This document shows positions 6,780-14,548 of a stretch of 15,466 nt of DNA, piece by piece. Position 1 is the first letter of the stretch. Each line of letters starts with the position of its first letter. The position numbers and the translations under genes were made by a program. The notes under the pieces are model-generated. The model had not been told where the DNA came from, ran no database searches, and worked only from the letters and a program-made list of their open reading frames with translations. Source of the DNA: JBBPYR01 sp038199755 (GTDB lineage: Bacteria; Chloroflexota; Ktedonobacteria; Ktedonobacterales; Ktedonobacteraceae); the NCBI GenBank assembly GCA_038199755.1, contig JBBPYR010000183.1:1-15466 (forward strand), read 5' to 3'.

Positions 6780-8018
6780 ATGCGACGAGCATCACCGATA
6801 GTCTGTCTTGCTCTGCTTCTGATTGGGGTAGTAGCATTCTTGTATTTGCAAAGCGGCTCTAGATTGGATAACGCGCATTCACAGGTACGTACTGCTACTC
6901 ATGCACTGGCAGCCAACGCCTATCTGTACTATACGCTCAAAAATCAGAATGGTTTTGTGTTGGCTCGCGCCCAGAAGGGGAGTAGTGGGCAACCGTTGAG
7001 CAATCCACAGCCTATTGCATCGTTTGGCAACTCGTTTGGGTTGTCCGAGGCAGATAGTGTGGCCTCGATGCAGCTTTCACCGGATGCGGCCTACCTCGCA
7101 ATTGATGGGATCAGCGATCATGGCGAACTGGTGTGGTTGTATGATACACAGCGCATGACGATGACGTTGCAACCTCCACACGTGATGGGCAATTTCTTGC
7201 ACTGGCTGCCACAGGGCCATACCTTTTTGTATCGTCCTATGTTTCCGCTTGGCCCCGGTGCTCCTATGGATGGCAATCAATGGAATCCTGGCCTCTGGCT
7301 GGTCGATGCCGCAACGGGCAATCATCAAAATATTGATATTCACATGTCATCTGCGAACCTGATTGATGCCACCGCCTCACCGGATGGTTCGCGCATCATT
7401 TATTCCACCTCACTTGGCCTGGGACAGGGCGGAGATGTGTGGTTCATCAATAAGGATGGTAGCAATCTTGTTCACCTGCTGAGCACAGCAGCGGGAGCGC
7501 AATCAATTCCTGGTTTCTTCACATGGTCGCCGGATGGTACACACATTGCCTATGAGCGTCTTTCAGATAGCTCAACGCCATTTCTCACCGCTGGCCTCTG
7601 GCTCATGGATAGCAATGGAGGGCACCAAAGCCGCCTCGCCGATACCGATGGTGGGCACGGCTATGCTCCTGCTTGGTCGCCGGATGGCAGCAAAATTGCT
7701 TTTGTGGTGCGGACCAATACGGCTGATCGTCACGCGGACCAACTGGCACAATCACTGCAAAGTGCCATCAGTGTGGCCTCGATCAGCACCCATCGGTCAT
7801 GGGTGGTTGTCTCTGCGCAGCAAACCAATATGCAGTTGAACACAAACCCTGTCTGGTCGGATGATAGTAACAGCATCACCTTTACTGCCCTTAACCCGAC
7901 GAATCGTGTGCTGGGTGGAACGCCGCGTTACTGGTCGGCCCGTGTGAGCAATACACAGGCGCAACCCGCTGTCGTACCACTGACACCTGCACTCTCGCAG
8001 GTTGTGGCGACGAATTAA
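6780..8018 (+). CDS. Membrane-anchored TolB-like beta-propeller (PD40 repeats)
   Basis: A 412-residue protein with one N-terminal hydrophobic segment (about residues 6-24) and no lipobox, so it is probably anchored with the rest outside the cell. The body carries PD40/WD40-like propeller motifs: SPD at residue 100, SPDG at 200, WSPDG at 249 and 299, and WSDD at 359. These resemble TolB and DPP-IV propellers, which usually bind proteins or glycans; there is no catalytic domain. I chose the ATG at 6780 because GGAGG lies 5 bases upstream. In-frame starts at 6735 and 6729 are possible but have weaker sites. The M23 peptidase gene begins 13 bases after its stop, so the two are almost certainly co-transcribed and may act together at the cell surface. 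Confidence 0.78.
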   Translation: MRRASPIVCLALLLIGVVAFLYLQSGSRLDNAHSQVRTATHALAANAYLYYTLKNQNGFVLARAQKGSSGQPLSNPQPIASFGNSFGLSEADSVASMQLSPDAAYLAIDGISDHGELVWLYDTQRMTMTLQPPHVMGNFLHWLPQGHTFLYRPMFPLGPGAPMDGNQWNPGLWLVDAATGNHQNIDIHMSSANLIDATASPDGSRIIYSTSLGLGQGGDVWFINKDGSNLVHLLSTAAGAQSIPGFFTWSPDGTHIAYERLSDSSTPFLTAGLWLMDSNGGHQSRLADTDGGHGYAPAWSPDGSKIAFVVRTNTADRHADQLAQSLQSAISVASISTHRSWVVVSAQQTNMQLNTNPVWSDDSNSITFTALNPTNRVLGGTPRYWSARVSNTQAQPAVVPLTPALSQVVATN

Positions 8019-8031
8019 AGGGGGAATCATG

Positions 8032-11000
8032 ATGAGATTAAAACAAAAACGTTTCTGGCGCATCACTATTTTCGCCTTGCTTGCATTGTGCATTACCAGT
8101 TCGGGCGTGCTCGCGCTGGTGCTATTTTTGAATCAGCCGGTGCCGCACACGGGCCAAAAGATTGTCGCGGGTGCGCGCATCGTGCAGCAGCAGACGAGTG
8201 CGCCGACACCATTTTTGCATCGTCCATACTACGGAAATCAGACGCTCTCACAGCGTACCGTTTCGTTCGTCGATCATGACCATCCCTGGTATGATAACGA
8301 TGGCACGTTTGTGCGCTATGATGGTGCTACTTGGACACATGTGGGGATTGGCACCTGCACAGGCGGGGTCAACTGCTATGATGGGCATAATGGCTATGAC
8401 CTGAACATGTGGTACGAGCCGGTATTGAGCGCGGCTGCTGGAACGGTCATTCGCGCCAACTGGTATAACCCGCTCAACCACAATAGCTCGCTGGGTTTGT
8501 GGGTTGCCATCGATCACGGCAATGGTTATGCGACGGCATATGGGCATCTAAGCGCGATTACTGTGGCTGTTGGCGATCAGGTGGGAATACAATGGCAGAT
8601 TGGTACAAGTGGCACCACAGGGTCTTCAACTGGCCCACATCTGCATATGGCGACGTACTATCTTCCTTATTGGCAAGCCACTGATCCTTTCGGTTGGACA
8701 GGCAAAACTGCCGACCCCAATATCGTACCTGACAACTATCTGTGGGTAAATAATGCAGGTGCAAGCCAGACCGTACCAACGTTAAGCAGTAATGGCAGTG
8801 CCATCTATCCAGGTGCCACACTGGTAGATGATGGTGGCAATGGTTGGAGTAGCACTGGTACTTGGAGCAGTGATAGTGCGAGTAACGATATCCAGGGTGA
8901 CTTGCATTGGGCTGCAACTACTAGTGGCCCTGCGACTGCGACTGCGACTTGGCAGCCCACGTTATCTGCCGACGGCTATTATGAAGTGGGTGTGTATGTT
9001 GATGCTACGCATGCCAGTAGTAGTTGGGTGCCATATACCGTGTATAGTGCCGATCCCAATCATGCTGGTAATCAACTGAGACATACCGTTTACGTCGATG
9101 AGTCACATATTGGAGCCTTCCAGGGGCCGTTCAGCTGGGAAGATACTGGCCCACAATGGATCGGGATCGGTACCTACTACTTTAAGGCTGGAACCAATGC
9201 ACGCGTTATGGTTAGTAATGCTACGGGCGAGAATGGTCTACAGATAGCCGCCGACGGTGTAGAGTTCGCCCCTGTCTCGGTGCAAACAACGCCGCCTGCA
9301 CCAACGCCAAGCTATCTCTTCCAGGTTACAGGCGAGACAACGCCTGCCATCATGCTACCCAGCAGTAGCAATGCTGTCAGTGTGACGCTGAAGAATACGG
9401 GAAATTTCTCCTGGAATGCGAGTGGAGCGAGTGCAGTACAATTGATCTATCGTTGGCTTAACGCTCAGGGAGGAGTAATTAGCACTAGTAACCCTATCGC
9501 TCTGCCACAAACCGTGGATGCCAGTAACTCGGTAACGGTTCCGCTAACGGTGCAAGCTCTTCCGCAAACGGGCAATTATACGCTCCAGTGGGATATGGTT
9601 CAGGGTGCAACCGTCTTCTCACAGCATGGCGCACAGGCACATAATGATGGCATCCAGATCGCACCACGCTTTGGCGATGACTTTTCGGGAAACAGCTTGC
9701 CCACGACGTTAACGCCTGGGGCGACGGTGCAGATGAATGTGCGTGTGCAGAACAAGGGGGGTATTCCCTGGTCGGCAAATAGCGTGAGTAAGGTCACACT
9801 GGCCTATCAGTGGCAGGACGCTAGCGGGCACGTGCTCAATCCCGCCCTCACGCTCGCGGGGTATGTGGGCAACTTGGCTGCTGACGTGCCACCTGGAAGC
9901 ACGACTATAATTCCCATCACGGTGCATACACCTGCTCTCGCGGGTAGCTATCGCCTGGTGTATGATTTGCAAGAGCAAAATGGTCAGGGTGGTATGACCG
10001 CATTTTCCTCGCAGGGGGCGTCACCGCTCACACTTGCCATGACGATCACCGCGAATTTACCTACGACGTACTACTTTGCCGAGGGCTACACGGGCAAAGG
10101 TACGACGGAACAGCTTGCGCTCGTCAATCCATCTGTTGGACAGGCTACTATCACTATCACTTACCTGTATGCAAACAGTGCCGCCAGGACACATATGTAT
10201 CAGGTAGCGGCTCAAACGCAACGCGTGTTGAATATCAATCAGGAAGCGGGCAGCAATCAGGCGGTGAGCATGATTGTGCAGGGGGATCGTCCCTTCGCCG
10301 CGCAGCGTACGATCTTCACACAGGATAGTGGCCTTGTCGCGACCTCGGATAGTGTTGGCTCGTCCAGCACCAGCAGTAGTTGGTACTTTGCCGATGGCAA
10401 TACCAATTATGGCTGGAATACACTGCTCGCAGTGCTGAATCCGAATAACCAACCTGTCACCCTGAATATCACCTATCTGCTGACATCGCGTGTGAGCCAT
10501 GTGAGCAGCTATGTGGTGCCAGCTCGTGCGCGTTCAACGATTGTACTGGGCCGTTACGTTCCTAACGCACAGTTTGGCATGGCAATCCAGGCGAGCGGAG
10601 CGGTTGTGATTGAGCGGCCTACATACCTGACTATCAGTCCACGCCGTGGTGGTAACTCTGTGGTTGGGGCTACTAGCGCACAAAAAACATGGTACTTTGG
10701 CGCGGGAAACACCACGACAGGCTTTGTTGAGCGGCTCGCACTGGCGAATCCGAGCAATGGTAACGCGAATACGCAGATTCGTTACTACACGAGTAGCGGG
10801 AACGTGATCACGCGCACTGTCAGCGTCCCTGCCAGAAGTCGCATCGAGGTAGATGTGAATAGTGCGGTCGGTCAGGCTCTTCACGCTACTGTTGTGAGCG
10901 CGGACACACCGATCATCGCTGAACGCGCCGACTTCTTCGCTGCCAGTATCAATGGCGCATCTGTACTGGGTAGCACGATGGTGATGGGCAGTGCAGCTCT

Positions 11001-11313
11001 ACACAGCAGTTGGTATATCCCTGCGGTCAATACGACCAACGGACGCAATGCCTCACTGCTGTTGGCGAATCCCAACAATAATGGCACACAGGTGCAGGTA
11101 GTGTACTATAAAGCCAACGGTGCGCCTGTAGTGAAAAGCTACACGATAGCCACCAATGCCCGCATAACGGTGGATGTCACAGGCGACGTGGGCAGCAATC
11201 AGGTGGTGAGTGTTGCCATCTATGCTACCAATCCGATTGTGGCGGAACAGGGGACGTACTTCAATGTGAACGGCGTCAGCGGCGGCGATGTGAACATGGG
11301 GTATGGAGGATAA
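8032..11313 (+). CDS. Large modular exported M23 (LytM-type) peptidase
   Basis: This is a 1093-residue protein with an N-terminal hydrophobic signal or anchor segment (about 12-33). An M23 zinc peptidase domain follows at about residues 75-235: the HxxxD motif is His119 to Asp123, His172 lies in AYGHLS, and the HxH motif is His203 and His205. All expected zinc and catalytic residues are present, which fits peptidoglycan endopeptidase activity. Next comes a beta-rich module at about 262-415 resembling golvesin C-terminal domains, then two Ig-like domains (about 430-540 and 548-672) of the NBR1/CARDB sort. Four repeats of about 104 residues begin at WYFA(E/D)G-like motifs near 680, 785, 887 and 994, resembling DUF5719. 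These modules probably bind the wall or surface polymers. I chose the second of two adjacent ATGs (8032), 7 bases from AGGGGG; 8029 is also possible. Module names are by resemblance only. Confidence 0.85.
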   Translation: MRLKQKRFWRITIFALLALCITSSGVLALVLFLNQPVPHTGQKIVAGARIVQQQTSAPTPFLHRPYYGNQTLSQRTVSFVDHDHPWYDNDGTFVRYDGATWTHVGIGTCTGGVNCYDGHNGYDLNMWYEPVLSAAAGTVIRANWYNPLNHNSSLGLWVAIDHGNGYATAYGHLSAITVAVGDQVGIQWQIGTSGTTGSSTGPHLHMATYYLPYWQATDPFGWTGKTADPNIVPDNYLWVNNAGASQTVPTLSSNGSAIYPGATLVDDGGNGWSSTGTWSSDSASNDIQGDLHWAATTSGPATATATWQPTLSADGYYEVGVYVDATHASSSWVPYTVYSADPNHAGNQLRHTVYVDESHIGAFQGPFSWEDTGPQWIGIGTYYFKAGTNARVMVSNATGENGLQIAADGVEFAPVSVQTTPPAPTPSYLFQVTGETTPAIMLPSSSNAVSVTLKNTGNFSWNASGASAVQLIYRWLNAQGGVISTSNPIALPQTVDASNSVTVPLTVQALPQTGNYTLQWDMVQGATVFSQHGAQAHNDGIQIAPRFGDDFSGNSLPTTLTPGATVQMNVRVQNKGGIPWSANSVSKVTLAYQWQDASGHVLNPALTLAGYVGNLAADVPPGSTTIIPITVHTPALAGSYRLVYDLQEQNGQGGMTAFSSQGASPLTLAMTITANLPTTYYFAEGYTGKGTTEQLALVNPSVGQATITITYLYANSAARTHMYQVAAQTQRVLNINQEAGSNQAVSMIVQGDRPFAAQRTIFTQDSGLVATSDSVGSSSTSSSWYFADGNTNYGWNTLLAVLNPNNQPVTLNITYLLTSRVSHVSSYVVPARARSTIVLGRYVPNAQFGMAIQASGAVVIERPTYLTISPRRGGNSVVGATSAQKTWYFGAGNTTTGFVERLALANPSNGNANTQIRYYTSSGNVITRTVSVPARSRIEVDVNSAVGQALHATVVSADTPIIAERADFFAASINGASVLGSTMVMGSAALHSSWYIPAVNTTNGRNASLLLANPNNNGTQVQVVYYKANGAPVVKSYTIATNARITVDVTGDVGSNQVVSVAIYATNPIVAEQGTYFNVNGVSGGDVNMGYGG

Positions 11314-11320
11314 AGGAGCG

Positions 11321-11381
11321 TAGCAGCAACAAAAGGGGCGGACTATTGCAGGGCGATGGTCCGCCCCTTTTGTTGCTGCTA
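11321..11381. terminator. Bidirectional 23-bp hairpin terminator
   Basis: Perfect arms at 11321-11343 and 11359-11381 enclose a 15-base loop. In each direction the GC-rich inner half is followed by TTTTGTT within the arm, so either convergent gene could terminate here. The stop codon of the cysteine-cluster gene (11379-11381) is the outermost part of the right arm. Confidence 0.88.
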
Positions 11382-11651
11382 GTATGGTTTCTGATGAGCT
11401 GGTGCTGTTGCGCGTTCCAAGCGCGTCAAATAGAGCATGGCTTGCCGTCGCGAATGGCCGCACATTTCCGGGGAGGGTTGTAGTTCACGGCAGACGCTGG
11501 GGCGTTCTGGCTTGCCAAATAGCTCACAGCGGTAATCTGCTGTCAGGTGAACGCAACGTATGCCCGCGGGTTTGCCAGCGGGCATTCCAGGCAAGGGTGA
11601 GGAGATGGAAGGAGCGATGCAGCACGCTCCACAGCCAGCGCGACAATGCAT
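11379..11651 (-). CDS. YkgJ-family cysteine-cluster protein
   Basis: A small soluble protein of 90 residues with the CxxxCxxCC cluster of the YkgJ/UPF0153 group: Cys3, Cys7, Cys10 and Cys11. Further cysteines are Cys33, Cys42, Cys54 and Cys64. The segment APSISSPLPGMPAGKPAG and the RPSVC motif also match this family. Such clusters are thought to bind zinc or an iron-sulfur centre; the biological role is unknown. I chose the ATG at 11651 because AAAGGAG lies about 10 bases upstream; this puts the first cluster cysteine at residue 3. A reading from 11735 would add 28 residues without a ribosome site. It converges on the M23 gene and shares its terminator. Confidence 0.85.
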   Translation of the reverse strand: MHCRAGCGACCIAPSISSPLPGMPAGKPAGIRCVHLTADYRCELFGKPERPSVCRELQPSPEMCGHSRRQAMLYLTRLERATAPAHQKPY

Positions 11652-11798
11652 GTGTGGTATACTCCTTTGCGCGACCAGAGAAAGCCATTTGCAACATAGC
11701 AATGTGTGACACGTAATATTGTTAGAGTACCACAAAGCGTACTAAAGGCAAACTGAAGCATGAAGCGTTGTGTGATGCTATCAATAAGGAGTATAAAA

Positions 11799-12065
11799 AT
11801 GTCTGCAAATAGAGGGTGTTTATTCAATTCAGTGCTGTTCTTGGTTATTGTGTTTGTGCCGCTGGTAGGTCATATCATCGAGACATTCATGGTAGTTGAG
11901 GATGACCACTCGGTGGCGGGCAAGATTTTGTGGTTGGCGGTCATCTGGCTGATGCCTATTCCGGTGATCATTGGACCATTGCTGTACCTGCTGTTTGGGC
12001 AGAAGCGCACGAACCGTGTCGCCTTCGGGCGGGCGAGCAGCTATCAGAGCCAAACTCAATATTAA
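11799..12065 (+). CDS. Small PLDc_N-like two-helix membrane protein
   Basis: An 88-residue protein with two hydrophobic segments (about residues 9-30 and 42-67) and a short basic and polar tail. The second helix region, LWLAVIWLMPIPVIIGPLLY followed by LLFGQKR, resembles the PLDc_N (phospholipase D nuclease N-terminal) membrane module. It lacks any catalytic HKD domain, like the many stand-alone small proteins of this type. Its function is unknown. The ATG at 11799 has AAGGAG 7 bases upstream. It is divergent from the cysteine-cluster gene and convergent with pspA, so it is a neighbour of the envelope-stress locus rather than a member of its operon. Confidence 0.7.
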   Translation: MSANRGCLFNSVLFLVIVFVPLVGHIIETFMVVEDDHSVAGKILWLAVIWLMPIPVIIGPLLYLLFGQKRTNRVAFGRASSYQSQTQY

Positions 12066-12069
12066 GAGT

Positions 12070-12139
12070 GAGCATACACAAATGCGGCGCAACGGCTTTT
12101 CAAGTCGTTGTGCCGCATTTGTGTATGCTCGCTATTTTT
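12070..12139 (+). terminator. Long hairpin terminator with T tract
   Basis: The arms 12070-12094 and 12106-12130 pair over 25 positions with a single G-T type mismatch. The loop is 11 bases and contains a further CTT/AAG pairing. A T5 run at 12135-12139 follows on the plus strand, so it terminates the small PLDc_N-like gene. Confidence 0.82.
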
Positions 12140-12167
12140 AATGAAAGCTCGCGCCTTCGTGCTCGCT

Positions 12168-12188
12168 GGATGCCCACAAGGGGCATCC
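12168..12188 (-). terminator. Small hairpin after pspA
   Basis: GGATGCCC (12168-12175) and GGGCATCC (12181-12188) form a perfect 8-bp stem with a 5-base loop, just 3 bases beyond the pspA stop. No T run follows in the pspA direction, so it may be a processing or stability hairpin, or work together with the longer hairpin beyond it. Confidence 0.4.
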
Positions 12189-12191
12189 CTA

Positions 12192-12947
12192 CTAATTGGT
12201 GTGGGGGCCATCAAGCTGTCTTTGTTGGGCGTTAGATCCGCCAAGTTGCATTTGCTGTTTCATGGCTGCAAGCTGGGACTCGACGTTCTGCTCTGCGGAT
12301 AACTGGTGTAGTTCGCGTTCGAGTGGGTCTGCTCCGGCTCCCAGCAATCCCTGATCGCCGAGGGTGCCTTGATCGATGAGCGACTCCATTGCGGTGGCGC
12401 GGGCTTGCATGTTGAGCACTTTATCTTGGGCGCGTTGCATTGCCATGTTCATCTCACCCATCTCTTGCGAGATGCCCGTGGCGGCCTCGCTGATCTTGAC
12501 CTGGGCCTGCGCCGCGTTGTACTGTGCCTTGACCATCTCCTTCTGCGTGCGGAAGCTAGAGACGCGCGCACTGATGGTGCGCTCCATGTTGACGAGCTTC
12601 TCTTCCTGGGCATGGAGTTGGGCGATTTGTTGCTCATAGAGCGATAGTTGCTGTACGAGTGTCTCTTTGCGCTGGAGTGCCAAGCGTGCAAGGTCTTCGC
12701 GATTGGCTTGTAGCGCGGTCATTGCTTGCCCGTCCAGCTTGTTTAATTGTTGCTGAAGATCGCTTTGTTGTCGCTCCAGCAGTTTTTCTTGTGTCACGAC
12801 ATCGGCAATGGAACGTTTCAGGTTTTGTAGTTGTTCAAGTTGCTTCTGATATGAAAAGTCCATGACCTGTCCAGGGTCTTCGGCCTTATCGAGGGCTGCG
12901 TTCGCCCGAATACGAAAAAAGCTGGCGAGACGAGAAAAAAAGCCCAT
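12192..12947 (-). CDS. pspA: PspA/IM30 (Vipp1) family membrane-stress protein
   Basis: This 251-residue protein of the PspA/IM30 family lines the inner face of the cytoplasmic membrane as large helical or ring assemblies and protects it under stress. Residues 1-20 (MGFFSRLASFFRIRANAALD) can form the membrane-binding amphipathic helix, followed by the EDP turn. Residues about 28-190 are long Gln-, Glu- and Arg-rich coiled coil, including the typical FRTQKEMVKAQYNAAQAQ segment. The C-terminal part, including LIDQGTLGDQGLLGAG and a Gln-rich end, is more variable. The ATG at 12947 has AGGAG 7 bases upstream. It diverges from a three-gene plus-strand operon carrying YbjQ-like domains, across a region with repeated ACGTTTAT motifs. 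No pspF or pspC gene is nearby. Confidence 0.92.
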   Translation of the reverse strand: MGFFSRLASFFRIRANAALDKAEDPGQVMDFSYQKQLEQLQNLKRSIADVVTQEKLLERQQSDLQQQLNKLDGQAMTALQANREDLARLALQRKETLVQQLSLYEQQIAQLHAQEEKLVNMERTISARVSSFRTQKEMVKAQYNAAQAQVKISEAATGISQEMGEMNMAMQRAQDKVLNMQARATAMESLIDQGTLGDQGLLGAGADPLERELHQLSAEQNVESQLAAMKQQMQLGGSNAQQRQLDGPHTN

Positions 12948-12979
12948 AATGATTCTCCTGTCATGTAGATGTTGTCGAT

Positions 12980-13059
12980 ACGTTTATAGAAAGACGCTTT
13001 GTCCCATATTTTATTGCGAAGCTATGACTACGTTTATGATACCATATTACCATAAACGT
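12980..13059. promoter_or_regulatory. Candidate operator: three ACGTTTAT motifs between divergent genes
   Basis: ACGTTTATA occurs at 12980-12988, ACGTTTATG at 13030-13038, and its exact reverse complement CATAAACGT at 13051-13059. The latter two form an inverted repeat with a 12-base spacer. The first two lie exactly 50 bases apart on the same strand. The 151-base gap holds the promoters of both pspA and the YbjQ operon, so a shared transcription factor site is a reasonable inference. Confidence 0.5.
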
Positions 13060-13098
13060 TGGGCCTGACAGAAAGTAAAAACGAAAAGGAGCACGTAG

Positions 13099-13497
13099 AT
13101 GATGTCTGACGAACTTGATGGGCCGATGCAGGTGGAGATGCTGGCATCGTCCTTGCGGGCGAGTAGCACCGATCTCAAGGCGTTTATGGAGGCACTGGCG
13201 GTCAAGCTTGAGGGGTCTTTGCCTGCGCAGACAACGGTGGTACGCGAGAATCGCTTATTTTCGCGTGAGCATCCCGTTAGGGAGATCGCGGTCAATCTGG
13301 GCGAGTATCAATATCGTATTAGCAAAGAGCGGCAGGGGCCGCTGGTGACACAACGTGCAAAAAGTGTGCGCGGCATCGTCCTTAAAACAGAGCAGATTCC
13401 TATGGATGCGTGGATTAGCGACCTGGCCCAGGCTCTGGCGCAGGAAGCGGTTCACAGTGCGCAGGCGCGAGCTGCTCTTGAACAGTTTCTAATGTAG
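13099..13497 (+). CDS. Uncharacterised protein, first gene of the pspA-divergent operon
   Basis: I do not recognise this 132-residue protein. It has no signal peptide or membrane segment. It appears to have a helix at about 9-36 (LKAFMEALAVKLEG), a run of beta strands at about 44-98 including REIAVNLGEYQYRISKE, and a final helix at about 102-131 (AWISDLAQALAQEA, then Ala-rich). The layout suggests a small compact alpha/beta domain. The start is the first of two adjacent ATGs, with AAGGAG 7 bases upstream. The first YbjQ-domain gene follows after 46 bases and has its own strong ribosome site. Divergence from pspA suggests a role with PspA or the YbjQ-like proteins, but this is inference from position only. 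Confidence 0.75.
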   Translation: MMSDELDGPMQVEMLASSLRASSTDLKAFMEALAVKLEGSLPAQTTVVRENRLFSREHPVREIAVNLGEYQYRISKERQGPLVTQRAKSVRGIVLKTEQIPMDAWISDLAQALAQEAVHSAQARAALEQFLM

Positions 13498-13543
13498 AAG
13501 CGCAACAATGGTGTTGAGCTAGTAATACCAAGAGGAGTGTTTC

Positions 13544-14545
13544 ATGCCTTTTTGGAAACAAACCTCACCAGAGGAAAAAGAACGCAAACTGCAGGAGCAA
13601 CAGGCGGCGGAGGCCAGTCGCAAGGAATTGGAACGGGGTGGTTTGCCGCTCAAGGCGACGAAACGCTTGCAAGAAGAGGTGGACAAGGGCCATCCGCTCT
13701 TTACTAGCGACCTGAGCCCCAATGAATTTTTCTTAACTCGTGGACAGGGCTATCAACCGTTGAGCCAGGTCATGGGCAGTTCCGTTTATCATGTCGGCTG
13801 GCAATATCAGCGTCAATATAACTGGAGCCTGAGCATGAGCGAGTTGACTGTCATTTCGCAGGCCCATCAACATGCCGCGCAACTGGCTCTCAGTCGCTTA
13901 GAACAGGAAGCCACCCTATTGAAGGCGCATGGTGTGATCGGTGTGCGCTTTGCACGACGCGAGTACGAGTGGGGCAGCGATCTGCTAGAATATACGGCCA
14001 TTGGTACCGCTATTCGCTTCCCAAATGCACCACTGACCCCGCGCCCCTTTCTCAGCGATCTTTCCGGTCAGGAGTTCTGGAATCTCATTCAGGCGGGATA
14101 CTTTCCTGCGGGCCTCGTGACTGGCTATTGCTCTTATTATGCTGCGCTGGGATGCACCATTACCGGACAATTAAAGAATAGCTGGTTCGGTGGCCTTGGT
14201 GCCTATAACCTAGAGCTTGAGCCGTTTTCGCAAGCCGTGTATGCTGCCCGACATCTGGCGATGACGCGATTGCAGAGTGCTGCCCAGGCAGTACACGCGC
14301 TTGGCGTTGTCGGTATGCATATCGATGTCAACCGTCAGGTGATCGATTATGAGCAGGAGCGTGAGCATCAAGCAACACTTTACTTCATGGATCTCGCGGT
14401 ACACTTTGCCATTGTGGGCACCGCTATTATCGCCTTAAATAGAGATCATAGCATTCCCATGCCACAGGCAACACTGACCTTTACTGATCTGCGCCCCGGA
14501 CGCTACGGGCAAAATCGCGAACTGAACTTTAAAGAAGGAGAATAA
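13544..14545 (+). CDS. Protein with two YbjQ-like domains and an N-terminal coiled coil
   Basis: A 333-residue soluble protein. Residues 8-47 are charged and probably coiled coil. Two domains follow, each opening with F(T/L)SDLS and closing with (I/V)GTAI: about 53-158 and 169-297. The core of each matches the YbjQ (heavy-metal-binding/UPF0145) pattern: A.(H/R)LA.(S/T)RL, then GV(I/V)G. The first copy is closer to the family; the second is more divergent and has a longer insertion near residues 200-228. YbjQ proteins form ring-shaped oligomers; the metal-binding label is historical and no ligand is evident here. The ATG at 13544 has AGAGGAG 6 bases upstream. The next gene starts 3 bases after its stop, implying translational coupling. 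Confidence 0.78.
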   Translation: MPFWKQTSPEEKERKLQEQQAAEASRKELERGGLPLKATKRLQEEVDKGHPLFTSDLSPNEFFLTRGQGYQPLSQVMGSSVYHVGWQYQRQYNWSLSMSELTVISQAHQHAAQLALSRLEQEATLLKAHGVIGVRFARREYEWGSDLLEYTAIGTAIRFPNAPLTPRPFLSDLSGQEFWNLIQAGYFPAGLVTGYCSYYAALGCTITGQLKNSWFGGLGAYNLELEPFSQAVYAARHLAMTRLQSAAQAVHALGVVGMHIDVNRQVIDYEQEREHQATLYFMDLAVHFAIVGTAIIALNRDHSIPMPQATLTFTDLRPGRYGQNRELNFKEGE

Positions 14546-14548
14546 ATC

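Noticed and set aside
11384..11716. Plus-strand open frame opposite the cysteine-cluster gene
   Set aside because: It has no ribosome site or family features; the minus frame has the CxxxCxxCC motif and an AAAGGAG site.
11726..11743. AGTAC/GTACT inverted repeat upstream of the PLDc_N-like gene
   Set aside because: A five-base arm is too short to separate from chance, and no clear promoter is aligned with it.
12369..12647. Open frames opposite pspA rich in Leu, His and Arg
   Set aside because: These mirror the Gln/Glu-rich coiled-coil codons of pspA and have no independent support.
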